This document shows positions 32,075 to 41,197 of a DNA stretch of 64,000 nucleotides, piece after piece. Position 1 is the stretch's first letter, and each line of letters begins with the position of its first letter. This DNA is from Streptomyces sp. L2 (GTDB taxonomy: Bacteria; Actinomycetota; Actinomycetes; Streptomycetales; Streptomycetaceae). Where the stretch lies: NCBI RefSeq assembly GCF_004124325.1, contig NZ_QBDT01000001.1, forward strand, positions 6,944,001-7,008,000. The letters run 5' to 3'. The notes beneath the pieces were generated by a model that saw only the letters and a program-made list of their open reading frames with translations, was not told the origin of the DNA and ran no database searches. Position numbers and translations under genes: made by a program.

Positions 32075-32508
32075 TCCACGACCCGAACCCGGGGGCCGCC
32101 CAGCGGTCCGGCGAGGTCGACTGGCTGCTGGACGACCTGGTGGCGCGGGTGCGCGAGGTACGGCACGCCGTCGTCCTGTCCAACGACGGTCTGGCCGTCG
32201 GCGCCTCGACCGGCCTCGAACGCGCGGACGCCGAGCACCTCGCCGCCGTGGCGTCGGGCTTCAACAGTCTCGCCAAGGGCGCGGGACGCCACTTCGGAGC
32301 AGGGAGCGTACGCCAGACCATGGTCGAGATGGACGACGCCTTCCTCTTCGTGGCCGCCGCCGGCGACGGCTCCTGCCTGGCGCTGCTCACCGCCGCCACG
32401 GCGGACATCGGCCTGGTCGCCTACGAGATGGCACGCCTGGTCAAGCGCGTCGGTGAACACCTGGGCACGGCACCGCGCGTCGCGGCCCGGCCGCCGGCCG
32501 CCGGATGA
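32071..32508 (+). CDS. cvnB: CvnB, Roadblock/LC7 domain protein
   Basis: The 145 residues are a single Roadblock/LC7 domain (DWLLDDLVARVREVRHAVVL, SNDGLAVGASTGLERADAEH). In conservons this protein interacts with the CvnA kinase and the CvnD GTPase at the membrane. ATG overlaps the cvnA stop. A close paralogue lies at 34219. Confidence 0.93.
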   Translation: MIHDPNPGAAQRSGEVDWLLDDLVARVREVRHAVVLSNDGLAVGASTGLERADAEHLAAVASGFNSLAKGAGRHFGAGSVRQTMVEMDDAFLFVAAAGDGSCLALLTAATADIGLVAYEMARLVKRVGEHLGTAPRVAARPPAAG

Positions 32509-32526
32509 ACCCGGAGGGCGGCACGC

Positions 32527-32940
32527 ATGACCGAGGACAGGACCGGCGTCCCCCTGGAGCCGGGCAGCCAGTGGTACGACGGCGAGGCCGGGCCCCTGGT
32601 CCGCCCGTATGCCATGACCGGTGGACGCACCCGGCCCGGCCCCACCGGAGTGCGCTTCGACCTCATCGCCCTGGTCACCCTGGACCCCGGTGCTCCCGCG
32701 ATCGGTCTCGACTCCCCGTTCGGACCCGAACACCGCACCCTCATCGGCCTGTGCCGCACGGAGACCCAGTCCGTCGCCGAACTCGCCGCCGACGCAGACC
32801 TCCCGGTGGGAGTGGTCAGGGTCCTCCTCGGCGACCTCCTGGAACTGGGGTGCGTCACCGTCAGCCGCCCGGTGCCTCCGGCGCACCTGCCCGACGAACG
32901 GATTCTGCGCGAGGTCATCGCCGGACTGCGGGCCCTGTAG
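32527..32940 (+). CDS. cvnC: CvnC, DUF742 protein
   Basis: The 137 residues match the DUF742 family, with VRPYAMTGGRTRPG at the N-terminus and a winged-helix-like portion (ETQSVAELAADADLPVGVVR, LLGDLLELGCVTV). It is the third conservon component, 18 bp after cvnB. GGAGGGCGGCACGC precedes the ATG. Confidence 0.92.
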   Translation: MTEDRTGVPLEPGSQWYDGEAGPLVRPYAMTGGRTRPGPTGVRFDLIALVTLDPGAPAIGLDSPFGPEHRTLIGLCRTETQSVAELAADADLPVGVVRVLLGDLLELGCVTVSRPVPPAHLPDERILREVIAGLRAL

Positions 32941-33085
32941 ACGGGCGTCCGCGACCACCAGCGAGGACGCCGCCTCCGCACCGTGCCCCCCACCCCGCCG
33001 TCTGAGCTCCGCCGCCCGCCCCCCGCCCTTCACGTCCCGAGCACGCCGACATCGACGAACCCCCGCCCACCCGAGAGAAGTGATC

Positions 33086-33688
33086 ATGGTCTCCGAGCAG
33101 CACGGCCCCGGCGGCGACACGTCCGCCCTGGCGCTGAAGATACTGGTCGCCGGCGGCTTCGGCGTCGGCAAGACGACCCTGGTGGGCGCCGTCAGCGAGA
33201 TCCGCCCCCTGCGCACCGAGGAACTGCTGAGCGAGGCGGGACAGTCCGTGGACGACACGGACGGAGTGGACCAGAAGGTGACCACCACCGTCGCCATGGA
33301 CTTCGGCCGCATCACCATCCGCTCCGGTCTCTCGCTGTACCTCTTCGGCACGCCCGGACAGGACCGCTTCTGGTTCCTGTGGGACGAACTCTCGCAGGGC
33401 GCGCTCGGTGCCGTAGTCCTCGCGGACACCCGGCGGCTGGAGGACTGCTTCCCGGCGGTCGACTACTTCGAGCACCGGCAGATCCCGTTCGTCGTCGCCG
33501 TCAACTGCTTCGCCGGGGCCCGCACGTACGGCGCTCCCGACGTCTCCCGCGCCCTCGACCTCGACCGGGGCACACCCGTCGTCCTGTGCGACGCCCGTGA
33601 ACGCGACTCCGGCAAGGACGTCCTGATCCAGCTCGTCGAGTACGCCGGGCGGATGCACACCGCCCGGCTGCTCGACTCGGTCGGCTGA
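33086..33688 (+). CDS. cvnD: CvnD, conservon Ras-like GTPase
   Basis: The protein has 200 residues from ATG 33086, preceded by GAGAGAAG. GTP-binding motifs are G1 GGFGVGKTT (residues about 23-31), G3 FGTPGQDRFWF (with Gln at the catalytic position) and a non-standard G4 (VAVNCFAG instead of NKxD), which is the norm for this family. It completes cvnABCD. The 145-bp spacing after cvnC is larger than the other junctions. CvnD proteins act as switches with the kinase and Roadblock partners. Confidence 0.93.
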   Translation: MVSEQHGPGGDTSALALKILVAGGFGVGKTTLVGAVSEIRPLRTEELLSEAGQSVDDTDGVDQKVTTTVAMDFGRITIRSGLSLYLFGTPGQDRFWFLWDELSQGALGAVVLADTRRLEDCFPAVDYFEHRQIPFVVAVNCFAGARTYGAPDVSRALDLDRGTPVVLCDARERDSGKDVLIQLVEYAGRMHTARLLDSVG

Positions 33689-33697
33689 CCGCGTTCC

Positions 33698-34126
33698 TCA
33701 GTCCGCGATGCCCCGCACCGCCAGGGCCTTGTCGATCGTCATCCGGACCAGCAGCTCGCCCGGAACTCCGTTGCGCTCGCCGAACTCCCCGGCGCGCGCC
33801 TCGCCCATGTAGCGTGCGGCGATCCGGGTGGCCCACAGGCGCACCTCGTCCAGTTCCTCCGACAGCCGGGCGCGACCGCTGAGCACCACGAAGCCGAACG
33901 GCGGTCGGTCGTCGTCCACGCACAGGGCGATCCGTCCGTCACGGGCGAGATTGCGCCCTTTCACGGTGTCCTTCCCGGTGTTGAACACCACCTCGTCCCC
34001 GTCGAGCAGAAACCAGACCGGGGCGATGTGCGGGCTCCCATCGGCGCGAACGGTGGACAGCTTGCCGGTGCGGGTGCCGTGCGAGACGAACGCCCGCCAT
34101 TCCTCGTCGGTCATCTTCCGTGCCAT
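33698..34126 (-). CDS. PPOX-class flavin/F420-dependent protein
   Basis: The 142 residues have the split-barrel pyridoxamine-phosphate-oxidase-like fold: GKLSTVRADGSPHIAPVWFL, GDEVVFNTGKDTVKGRNLAR, RIALCVDDDRPPFGFVVLSG. It probably binds F420 or FMN and reduces an unknown substrate. It is convergent with cvnD (9-bp gap) and sits between the conservon and the orphan Roadblock gene on the other strand. Confidence 0.88.
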   Translation of the reverse strand: MARKMTDEEWRAFVSHGTRTGKLSTVRADGSPHIAPVWFLLDGDEVVFNTGKDTVKGRNLARDGRIALCVDDDRPPFGFVVLSGRARLSEELDEVRLWATRIAARYMGEARAGEFGERNGVPGELLVRMTIDKALAVRGIAD

Positions 34127-34218
34127 GCCCCCATCCTCCTTGCTCCGGACGCGGGTCGTGGGGAAGGCTTGCGGACAGATCCTCCAGCCAGGGGGAGACG
34201 GAACACGGGGAGATGAAC

Positions 34219-34632
34219 ATGGCGCAGAACCAGGGACTCGGCTGGCTTCTCGACGATCTGACCGAGCGGGTGGACCACGTGCGGCACGCGCTGGTCCTGT
34301 CGAACGACGGACTGGTGACGGGATCGAGCACGGGCCTGCGCCGGGAGGACGCCGAGCATCTGGCCGCCGTGGCGTCGGGTCTGCACAGCCTGGCCAAGGG
34401 GTCCGGACGCCATTTCAGCGCGGGCAGAGTACGCCAGACCATGATCGAGTACGACGACGCCGTCCTGTTCGTGACCGCGGCCGGCACGGGCAGTTGCCTG
34501 TGCGTGCTCAGCGGCGCCGAAGTCGACATCGGGCAGATCGCCTACGAGATGACCCTGCTCGTCAACCGGGTCGGCGAACACCTCGGTGTGGACGCCAGAC
34601 AGCCCGAACACACGCCCACCACAGACCTCTGA
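34219..34632 (+). CDS. Orphan Roadblock/LC7 protein, CvnB paralogue
   Basis: The 137 residues are very like CvnB of the adjacent conservon (shared WLLDDL, VLSNDGL, STGL, DAEHLAAVASG, SLAKG, GRHF, VRQTM). Two ATGs, at 34213 and 34219, are possible. GGGGAG at 34207-34212 is six bases from 34219 and directly abuts 34213, so 34219 is chosen. No kinase, DUF742 or GTPase follows. It may have arisen by duplication and may compete with CvnB. Confidence 0.9.
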   Translation: MAQNQGLGWLLDDLTERVDHVRHALVLSNDGLVTGSSTGLRREDAEHLAAVASGLHSLAKGSGRHFSAGRVRQTMIEYDDAVLFVTAAGTGSCLCVLSGAEVDIGQIAYEMTLLVNRVGEHLGVDARQPEHTPTTDL

Positions 34633-34757
34633 CCTGCCGGTTCGTTCAGTCCTCCGGAGTTATCCACAGGCCCGCACGGGATCCGCCCGGGCGGCTACCG
34701 TGTGTGTACGGCGATCGCACAGGGCGTGAGCCACCGACTCCACGGGGGAGTACGACC

Positions 34758-35702
34758 ATGTCCGCAGAGATCACTGCCCCAGCCCGGCCCCTCACCTGGG
34801 GGCCCAGCCGCGCCGCGCGTGAACTGGGACTCAGGCGGAGCGAGTTCGACCTCGCCGTCCACCTCGGCCTCATCCGGACCGTGCCCGACGAAGGCGGCGC
34901 CGGGCGCGGTCGTATCGAGCGGGCCGAGGTCGACAGCCTCCTCGGCCAGGACGGCTTCCCGGGCACGGTCCGCGAGCGCGTCGAGGTCGTCGGCGTCACC
35001 CAGGGCGCCGCGCTCATGGAGATGCCCGCCGGTAGGTTCAGCCGGCTCGCCCGACTCGGCCTGCTCGTCCCGGTCCGCTTCTACCTCAACCGCTACCGCG
35101 CCGTGGTCTGGCTCTACCTCGCCGAAGAACTACGCCAGTTCGCGGCCGACGGCGCCAACGCGTCCCTCCTCAAGGGCCCGACGCCCGAGCCGCTGCGGGG
35201 CCGGCTCGCGGCCGGAGTGGACCTGCGCGCCCGCAACTGGCGAGGACGGCAGCTCGGGTTCCTGCTGCGTCAGGCGGACGACGACCCCTGGCAGCGGGCC
35301 GGCGCCTTCGCCGCCTTCCTCGACCCCGTCGAGGTCGCGGACGTCGTCAGGGACCCTGACGAGCGGGCGCGTCTGCACCGGTTCCGGCCCGGCCCGCCCG
35401 GCCACGGCGCACCCGGTTCCCCCTCCGCCCACCTCGCCGAGGCGATCACGACCGCCGCCGACCCCGACGAGATCGGCTGGCTGCGCAGCGCCCTGGCCCA
35501 GGAGATCCGGGAAACGCGTGCCCATCGGCCCTCTCCTCACCCGGCAGCCCCGCAGGACGACCGGCCGGAACGCACCGCCGCGGCGCGGACGAGGCCCGCC
35601 CGGGGCGCCACCCCTGGGCGGCCGGCGCCCACCGCGCCGGTCCCGCCCCGAGGGCTGCGGGCCTGGCTGCGGCGGAGAGGTCCACGTCCCGCCGCCGTCT
35701 GA
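34758..35702 (+). CDS. DUF6397 family protein
   Basis: The protein has 314 residues from ATG 34758, with GGGGGAG upstream. The N-terminal half carries two helix-turn-helix-like segments (SRAARELGLRRSEFDLAVHL, AALMEMPAGRFSRLARLGLL) and RFYLNRYRAVVWLYLAEELR, typical of DUF6397 in Streptomyces. The C-terminal 70 residues are Pro/Arg-rich and probably disordered. It may bind nucleic acid, but no function is established to my knowledge. Confidence 0.8.
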   Translation: MSAEITAPARPLTWGPSRAARELGLRRSEFDLAVHLGLIRTVPDEGGAGRGRIERAEVDSLLGQDGFPGTVRERVEVVGVTQGAALMEMPAGRFSRLARLGLLVPVRFYLNRYRAVVWLYLAEELRQFAADGANASLLKGPTPEPLRGRLAAGVDLRARNWRGRQLGFLLRQADDDPWQRAGAFAAFLDPVEVADVVRDPDERARLHRFRPGPPGHGAPGSPSAHLAEAITTAADPDEIGWLRSALAQEIRETRAHRPSPHPAAPQDDRPERTAAARTRPARGATPGRPAPTAPVPPRGLRAWLRRRGPRPAAV

Positions 35703-35715
35703 CGGAACCGGGCTA

Positions 35716-36585
35716 CTACTGGGCCCGGAACAGGCCCTCCTGGACGACCGAGACGAGCAGGCGCCCCCGCAGGTCGTAGATGCGGCCTCGTGCCAGACCG
35801 CGGCCGCCGGTGGCGATCGGCGACTCCTGGTCGTACAGGAACCACTCGTCGGCCCGGAACGGCCGGTGGAACCACATGGCGTGGTCCAGCGAGGCCATGT
35901 CGAAGCTCCGCGGCCCCCACAGCGGCTCGACCGGGATGCGGACCGCGTCCAGCAGGGTCATGTCGCTGGCGTAGGTCAGCGCGCACGTGTGCACCAGCGG
36001 GTCGTCACCCAGCGGTCCCACCGCACGCATCCACACGGCGCTGCGGGGCTCGGCCCCCCGCACCTCCTCGGCGTTCCAGCGCAGCCGGTCGACGTACCGG
36101 ATGTCGAACGGCTGGCGGCGCGCCATCCGCTCCAACTGCTCGGGCAGAACACCCAGATGCTTGCGGACCTCGTCCGTGACCGTCGGCAGTGACTCCGGGT
36201 CCGGCACCTCGCGGGGCGGCAGCTGATGCTCGAACGAACCTTCCTCAGGTTTGTGAAAGGAGGCGGTCAGATTGAAGATCGTGCGGCCCTGCTGCACGGC
36301 CGTGACCCGGCGGGTCGTGAACGACCGCCCGTCCCGGACCCGTTCCACCTGGTACACGATGGGCACACCCGGCCGGCCCGGACGCAGGAAGTACGCGTGC
36401 AGCGAGTGCACCGGGCGCTCGCCGTCCGTGGTGCGGCCGGCGGCGACCAGGGCCTGGCCCGCCACCTGCCCGCCGAAGACCCGCTGCAAGGACTCCTGCG
36501 GGCTGCGGCCGCGGAAGATGTTGACCTCGATCTGCTCCAGGTCGAGCAGGTCGACCAGCCGCTCGGCCGGGTTCGTCATCGTCAT
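35716..36585 (-). CDS. tesB: Acyl-CoA thioesterase II
   Basis: The 289 residues form a double hotdog thioesterase. Seen are FRGRSPQESLQRVFGGQVAG, SLHAYFLRPGRPGVPIVY, RDGRSFTTRRVTAVQQGR, then SLDHAMWFHRPFRADEWFLY and GGRGLARGRIYDLRGRLL. The motifs are those of TesB, which hydrolyses medium/long acyl-CoA. ATG 36585 is preceded by GGAGA; ATG 36579 is also possible. The gene lies 19 bp after the Ski2-like helicase gene, so the two are probably co-transcribed. Confidence 0.93.
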   Translation of the reverse strand: MTMTNPAERLVDLLDLEQIEVNIFRGRSPQESLQRVFGGQVAGQALVAAGRTTDGERPVHSLHAYFLRPGRPGVPIVYQVERVRDGRSFTTRRVTAVQQGRTIFNLTASFHKPEEGSFEHQLPPREVPDPESLPTVTDEVRKHLGVLPEQLERMARRQPFDIRYVDRLRWNAEEVRGAEPRSAVWMRAVGPLGDDPLVHTCALTYASDMTLLDAVRIPVEPLWGPRSFDMASLDHAMWFHRPFRADEWFLYDQESPIATGGRGLARGRIYDLRGRLLVSVVQEGLFRAQ

Positions 36586-36604
36586 CGGTGAGAGTCTCCT
36601 GTGC

Positions 36605-39118
36605 TCACAGCTGGCCGACTTCGGTGACACGGACGACCGCACGGCCCTCGGCGTCGGAGGCCGTCAGGTCGATCTCCGCGCTGATGCCCCAGTCGTGGTC
36701 GCCGCTGGGGTCGTCGAAGATCTGCCGGACCCGCCACAGCCCGTTCTCCGGCTCCTCCTTGATGACCAGCAGCTTGGGGCCCCGCGCGTCCGGGCCGGTG
36801 CCGAGATCCTCGTAGGCGTCCCAGTACTTGTCCATCGCCGCGCCCCACGCCTCGGCGTCCCAGCCGGCCTCGGCGTCCAGCTCGCCCAGTTCCCCGACCT
36901 GGTCCAGGGCCGCCAGCTCCACGCGGCGGAACATCGCGTTGCGGACCAGGACCCGGAAGGCGCGCGCGTTGGCCGTGACCGGCTTGACCTCGTCGGCCTT
37001 CTCCTGGGCCTCCTCGGCGGTCATCTCCTCCGGGTTCGCCAGCTGCTCCCACTCGTCCAGCAGACTGGAGTCGACCTGGCGCACCATCTCGCCGAGCCAT
37101 TCGATCAGGTCCTGCAGATCCTCGGACTTGAGGTCGTCCGGGATCGTGTGGTCCAGGGTCTTGTAGGCGCTCGCGAGGTAGCGGAGCACGATGCCCTCGG
37201 TGCGGGCCAGCTCGTAGAAGGACACCAGCTCCGTGAACGACAGGGCCCGTTCGTACATGTCCCGGACGACCGACTTGGGGGAGAGCGGGTGGTCGCCGAC
37301 CCAGGGGTGGCTCTTGCGGTAGGTGTCGTAGGCGTGGAAGAGCAGTTCCTCCAGCGGCTTGGGGTGCGTGACGTCCTGGAGGCGCTCCATCCGCTCCTCG
37401 TACTCGACACCGTCCGCCTTCATCGCGGCCACCGCCTCGCCGCGCGCCTTGTTCTGCTGGGCGACCAGGATCTGCCGCGGATCGTCCAGGGTGGACTCGA
37501 CGACCGACACCATGTCCAGCGCGTACGACGGCGACTCGGGGTCGAGCAGCTCGAACGAGGCGAGTGCGAACGTGGACAGCGGCTGGTTCAGCGCGAAGTC
37601 CTGCTGGAGGTCGACCGTCAGGCGGACGATGCGGCCCTCGGCGTCCGGCGTGTCGAGCTTCTCCACGATCCCGCCGTCCAGCAGGGAGCGGTAGATCGCG
37701 ATCGCCCGCCGGATGTGCCGCAGCTGCTGCTTGCGCGGTTCGTGGTTGTCTTCCAGGAGATGACGCATCGCGTCGAAGGCGTTGCCGGGCCGGGCGATGA
37801 CGGACAGCAGCATGGTGTGCGTGACCCGGAACCGCGAGGACAGCGGTTCCGGCTCGGCGGCGATCAGCTTCTCGAAGGTGGTGTCGGACCAGGCGACGAA
37901 ACCCTCCGGAGCCTTCTTGCGGACCACCTTGCGGCGCTTCTTCGGATCGTCGCCCGCCTTGGCCAGAGCCTTCTCGTTCTCGATGACGTGCTCGGGCGCC
38001 TGCGCGACGACAAGACCCGCGGTGTCGAAGCCCGCCCGGCCGGCCCGGCCGGCGATCTGGTGGAACTCGCGGGCCCGCAGCGTCCGCACCCGGCTGCCGT
38101 CGTACTTGGTCAGCGCCGTGAACAGCACCGTGCGGATCGGCACGTTGACACCCACGCCGAGGGTGTCGGTGCCGCAGATGACCTTCAGCAGGCCCGCCTG
38201 CGCGAGCTTCTCCACCAGGCGCCGGTACCTGGGGAGCATGCCGGCGTGGTGGACACCGATGCCGTGCCGTACGTAACGGGACAGGTTGCGGCCGAACTTG
38301 GTGGTGAAGCGGAAGTTGCCGATCAGATCGGCGATCTGCTCCTTCTCCTCGCGCGAGCACATGTTGATGCTCATCAGCGCCTGCGCCCGCTCCACGGCCT
38401 GCGCCTGCGTGAAGTGCACGATGTAGACCGGTGCCTGCCGGCTCTGCAGCAGGTCGGTCAGGGTCTCGGTGAGCGGCGTGCGCTGGTATTCGTAGGAGAG
38501 GGGCACCGGGCGGGTCGCCGAGCGGACCACCGCCGTCGGACGACCGGTGCGGCGGGTGATGTCCTTCTCGAAGAACGAGACGTCGCCCAGCGTGGCCGAC
38601 ATCAGGATGAACTGCGCCTGCGGCAGCTCCAGCAGCGGGATCTGCCAGGCCCAGCCCCGGTCGCCCTCCGCGTAGAAGTGGAACTCGTCCATCACCACCT
38701 GGCCGACGTCCGCGTGCTTCCCGTCGCGCAGCGCGATCGACGCCAGCACCTCGGCGGTGCAGCAGATCACCGGCGCGTCGGCGTTCACGGACGCGTCACC
38801 CGTGAGCATCCCGACGTTCTCGGTGCCGAACAGCTTGCACAGCTCGAAGAACTTCTCCGACACGAGCGCCTTGATCGGCGCGGTGTAGAAGGTGACCTCG
38901 TCCCGGGCCAGCGCCGCGAAGTGGGCGCCCGCGGCGATCATGCTCTTGCCGGAGCCGGTCGGCGTCGACACGATCACGTTCGCCCCGGACACCACCTCGA
39001 TCAGCGCCTCCTCCTGGTGGGGATAGAGGGTGAGACCGCGCTCCTGGGCCCACGACTCGAAGGCTTCGTACAGGGCGTCGGGGTCGGCGGTCGGCGGCAG
39101 CTGATCGATGAGGGTCAC
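36605..39118 (-). CDS. Ski2-like DEAD/DEAH helicase with DUF3516 C-terminus
   Basis: The protein has about 837 residues from GTG 39118 (VTLIDQLPPTADPDALYEAF). Helicase motifs are STPTGSGKSMIA near residue 53, TAPIKALVSEKF, MDEFHFYAEGDRGWAW near 143, LMSATLGDVSFF, VGVNVPIRTVLFTAL and HQIAGRAGRAGFD near 356. The C-terminal half is the DUF3516 region common to actinobacterial members. The enzyme is probably an RNA or RNA:DNA helicase. The upstream codons to 39211 have no start signal. Confidence 0.92.
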   Translation of the reverse strand: MTLIDQLPPTADPDALYEAFESWAQERGLTLYPHQEEALIEVVSGANVIVSTPTGSGKSMIAAGAHFAALARDEVTFYTAPIKALVSEKFFELCKLFGTENVGMLTGDASVNADAPVICCTAEVLASIALRDGKHADVGQVVMDEFHFYAEGDRGWAWQIPLLELPQAQFILMSATLGDVSFFEKDITRRTGRPTAVVRSATRPVPLSYEYQRTPLTETLTDLLQSRQAPVYIVHFTQAQAVERAQALMSINMCSREEKEQIADLIGNFRFTTKFGRNLSRYVRHGIGVHHAGMLPRYRRLVEKLAQAGLLKVICGTDTLGVGVNVPIRTVLFTALTKYDGSRVRTLRAREFHQIAGRAGRAGFDTAGLVVAQAPEHVIENEKALAKAGDDPKKRRKVVRKKAPEGFVAWSDTTFEKLIAAEPEPLSSRFRVTHTMLLSVIARPGNAFDAMRHLLEDNHEPRKQQLRHIRRAIAIYRSLLDGGIVEKLDTPDAEGRIVRLTVDLQQDFALNQPLSTFALASFELLDPESPSYALDMVSVVESTLDDPRQILVAQQNKARGEAVAAMKADGVEYEERMERLQDVTHPKPLEELLFHAYDTYRKSHPWVGDHPLSPKSVVRDMYERALSFTELVSFYELARTEGIVLRYLASAYKTLDHTIPDDLKSEDLQDLIEWLGEMVRQVDSSLLDEWEQLANPEEMTAEEAQEKADEVKPVTANARAFRVLVRNAMFRRVELAALDQVGELGELDAEAGWDAEAWGAAMDKYWDAYEDLGTGPDARGPKLLVIKEEPENGLWRVRQIFDDPSGDHDWGISAEIDLTASDAEGRAVVRVTEVGQL

Positions 39119-39263
39119 GCCCCCATCTTGCCTGCCCTCCCGGTCAAGGGGGGAATCGGCTGCGGGCCCGAAGATCACGGCAGCTACGCTGTGTCGCCGA
39201 CGGAGCGTCAACGCACCCGGTCAACTGGACAGCGGCACACGAGGAATGGGGCGGGAAGCGGCC

Positions 39264-40058
39264 ATGATGGGACCAGCACACTCACTGTCGGGCGCCGCGG
39301 CCTGGCTGGGCGTCGGAGCGGCGGCGGCCGCGGCCGGGCATCCGATGCCCTGGCCGGTGCTGCTCGTCGGCGCCCTGATCTGCGCCGGAGCCGCCCTCGC
39401 CCCGGATCTCGACCACAAGGCGGCCACGATCTCCCGGGCCTTCGGCCCCCTCTCCCGCTGGGTCTGCGAGATCGTCGACAAGCTGTCGTACGCCGTCTAC
39501 AAGGCGACCAGGAAGCCGGGGGACCCCCGTCGCTCCGGCGGCCACCGCACGCTGACCCACACCTGGGTGTGGGCGGTCCTCATCGGCGGGGGCTGCTCCG
39601 CGGCGGCGATCGCCGGAGGCCGCTGGGCGGTGCTGGCGATCCTGTTCGTGCACATGGTGCTGGCGATCGAGGGTCTGCTGTGGCGTGCGGCGCGCGGCTC
39701 CAGCAGCGACATCCTGGTCTGGCTGCTGGCGGCGACCAGCGCCTGGATCCTCGCCGGGGTCCTGGACAAGCCGGGCAACGGCTCCGACTGGCTGTTCACC
39801 GCGCCCGGGCAGGAGTACCTGTGGCTGGGGCTGCCGATCGTGCTGGGCGCGCTGGTGCACGACATCGGGGACGCGCTGACCGTCTCCGGCTGCCCCATCC
39901 TGTGGCCGATCCCGCTCGGCCGCAGGCGCTGGCACCCCCTGGGCCCGCCGAAGGGCATGCGCTTCCGGGCGGGCAGCTGGGTGGAGCTGAAGGTGCTGAT
40001 GCCCGTGTTCATGCTGCTGGGCGGCTGGGGCTGCGCGGCGGCCCTGAACGTGATCTGA
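39264..40058 (+). CDS. YdjM/DUF457-type metal-dependent membrane hydrolase
   Basis: The protein has 264 residues from ATG 39264 (ATG 39267 also possible). Motifs of the family are GPAHSLSG, ALAPDLDHKAATIS, SGGHRTLTHTWVW and VHDIGDALT; the His and Asp residues would bind metal. Five or six membrane segments are seen. In E. coli YdjM is an SOS-regulated membrane protein; the Streptomyces function is unknown. It is divergent from the helicase gene. Confidence 0.88.
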   Translation: MMGPAHSLSGAAAWLGVGAAAAAAGHPMPWPVLLVGALICAGAALAPDLDHKAATISRAFGPLSRWVCEIVDKLSYAVYKATRKPGDPRRSGGHRTLTHTWVWAVLIGGGCSAAAIAGGRWAVLAILFVHMVLAIEGLLWRAARGSSSDILVWLLAATSAWILAGVLDKPGNGSDWLFTAPGQEYLWLGLPIVLGALVHDIGDALTVSGCPILWPIPLGRRRWHPLGPPKGMRFRAGSWVELKVLMPVFMLLGGWGCAAALNVI

Positions 40059-40072
40059 TTCGCCGCCCGCGG

Positions 40073-40336
40073 TCAGGTCGCGTCGCCCGGATCCGCGCCG
40101 CCGTAGCGGCGCTCGAAACGGGCGATACGTCCCTCGGTGTCGACCGTGCGGGCCTTGCCCGTGTAGAAGGGGTGGCTCTCGGAGGAGATCTCCACGTCGA
40201 CGACCGGGTAGCTGTGGCCGTCGTCCCACTCGATGGTCTGCTCGCTGCGCGCCGTGGAACGGGTCAGAAACGCGTAGCCGGCGGCGCGGTCGCGGAAGAC
40301 CACCGCGTGGTAGTCGGGGTGCTTGTCCTGCTGCAT
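40073..40336 (-). CDS. rpmE2: 50S ribosomal protein L31 type B
   Basis: The 87 residues ([20 protein letters not shown]) lack the CxxC zinc-ribbon cysteines, which identifies the zinc-independent type B paralogue. The [20 protein letters not shown] and [17 protein letters not shown] blocks are intact. Such genes are normally Zur-repressed and used under zinc limitation. No Zur box is visible in the 42 bp before the gene, so the promoter may be ahead of the DUF5709 gene or the regulation may differ. Confidence 0.95.
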   Translation of the reverse strand: MQQDKHPDYHAVVFRDRAAGYAFLTRSTARSEQTIEWDDGHSYPVVDVEISSESHPFYTGKARTVDTEGRIARFERRYGGADPGDAT

Positions 40337-40378
40337 GGCGGCTCCTCGGGCGGTGCGGTAGGGCGGGGGAGGCCCGGT

Positions 40379-40849
40379 TCAGCCGGAGACGCTGTCCTCG
40401 TCGACGATGTGCATCGCGGCCTCCTCGGCGGAGGCCGCCGCCCCGTCGATGCCGACGTCGGTGGCGACGAGTGCGCTCTCCTCGTCCTCGTGGGCGCCCT
40501 CGTCGGGGGCGACGAGCCGGCCGGAGCGGAGGTGGCCGACCTCGTTGTCCAGCGGCTCCCCGTCGGTGCCGTCGCAGTCACCGATGCCGTCGCCGTCCGG
40601 CACCGCGGCGTCCGGAAGCTCCTCGGCGAGCCGCTGGTCCAGGGTCTCCCCGGTCAGGCGTTCGCGCGCCGTCACACCGGTGTGCTCCACCGCCCACGGC
40701 CGTTCGGGAGGGGACCAGCCCCGGTCGAGGGGGTCGGAGACACCGTCGGTGTCCAGGGTGTCCTCCACGTCGAGGACACCCGAGTCCTCCCGGATCTCGG
40801 ACGTATCGGGCTGGTATACGTCGTCTCCCCATCCGTCGGCGCTGTCCAC
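40379..40849 (-). CDS. DUF5709 acidic protein
   Basis: The 156 residues are strongly acidic with repeated Asp/Glu runs (DDVYQPDTSEIREDSGVLDV), then SDPLDRGWSPPERPWAVEHTG, as in DUF5709. It lies 42 bp upstream of rpmE2, same strand. The function is unknown. Confidence 0.85.
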   Translation of the reverse strand: MDSADGWGDDVYQPDTSEIREDSGVLDVEDTLDTDGVSDPLDRGWSPPERPWAVEHTGVTARERLTGETLDQRLAEELPDAAVPDGDGIGDCDGTDGEPLDNEVGHLRSGRLVAPDEGAHEDEESALVATDVGIDGAAASAEEAAMHIVDEDSVSG

Positions 40850-41197
40850 GGGTACCTCCAGCTGGTGAGGACGGCCTCATGCCCCGGAACGGGGCGGCGG
40901 GCCGCCGGCACGCCCGGCCCGGGACGCACGCCGCGCGAACCGGACGGTTCCCCGGCGCCCCCGAACCGGTGCCGCCTTCCAGCCTTCCACCCGAGCTCAC
41001 CACCGCGCAACGGCAGGAACCCGGGCCCGGCCCGGGACACCGCCCCGGCCCGGCCGGCGGCCACCCGCACGCCCTCGGCCCACCGGCTGCCGTCCGCACA
41101 TGCCCGGTCCGGCCAGCAGCCGCCCGCCACCCGCACGCCCCCGGACGGCCCTCCCGCGCGAGGCGCCCCGCGCCCGCGGACGGGGGCGCCCCCTGCC
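40850..41197. other. Intergenic, no gene supported
   Basis: This 348-bp GC-rich stretch lies upstream of the DUF5709 gene and after the ABC half-transporter stop. It contains the hairpin GCCCCG-GAA-CGGGGC at 40881-40895. The open frames here have no start signal or recognisable product. Confidence 0.35.

Noticed and set aside
33086..33688. Missing NKxD motif in CvnD as a defect
   Set aside because: NCFA at this position is common in conservon GTPases, so it is a family trait.
34660..34668. TTATCCACA, a perfect DnaA-box match
   Set aside because: It is a single site upstream of DUF6397 with no cluster of boxes and no dnaA or dnaN nearby, so there is no origin here.
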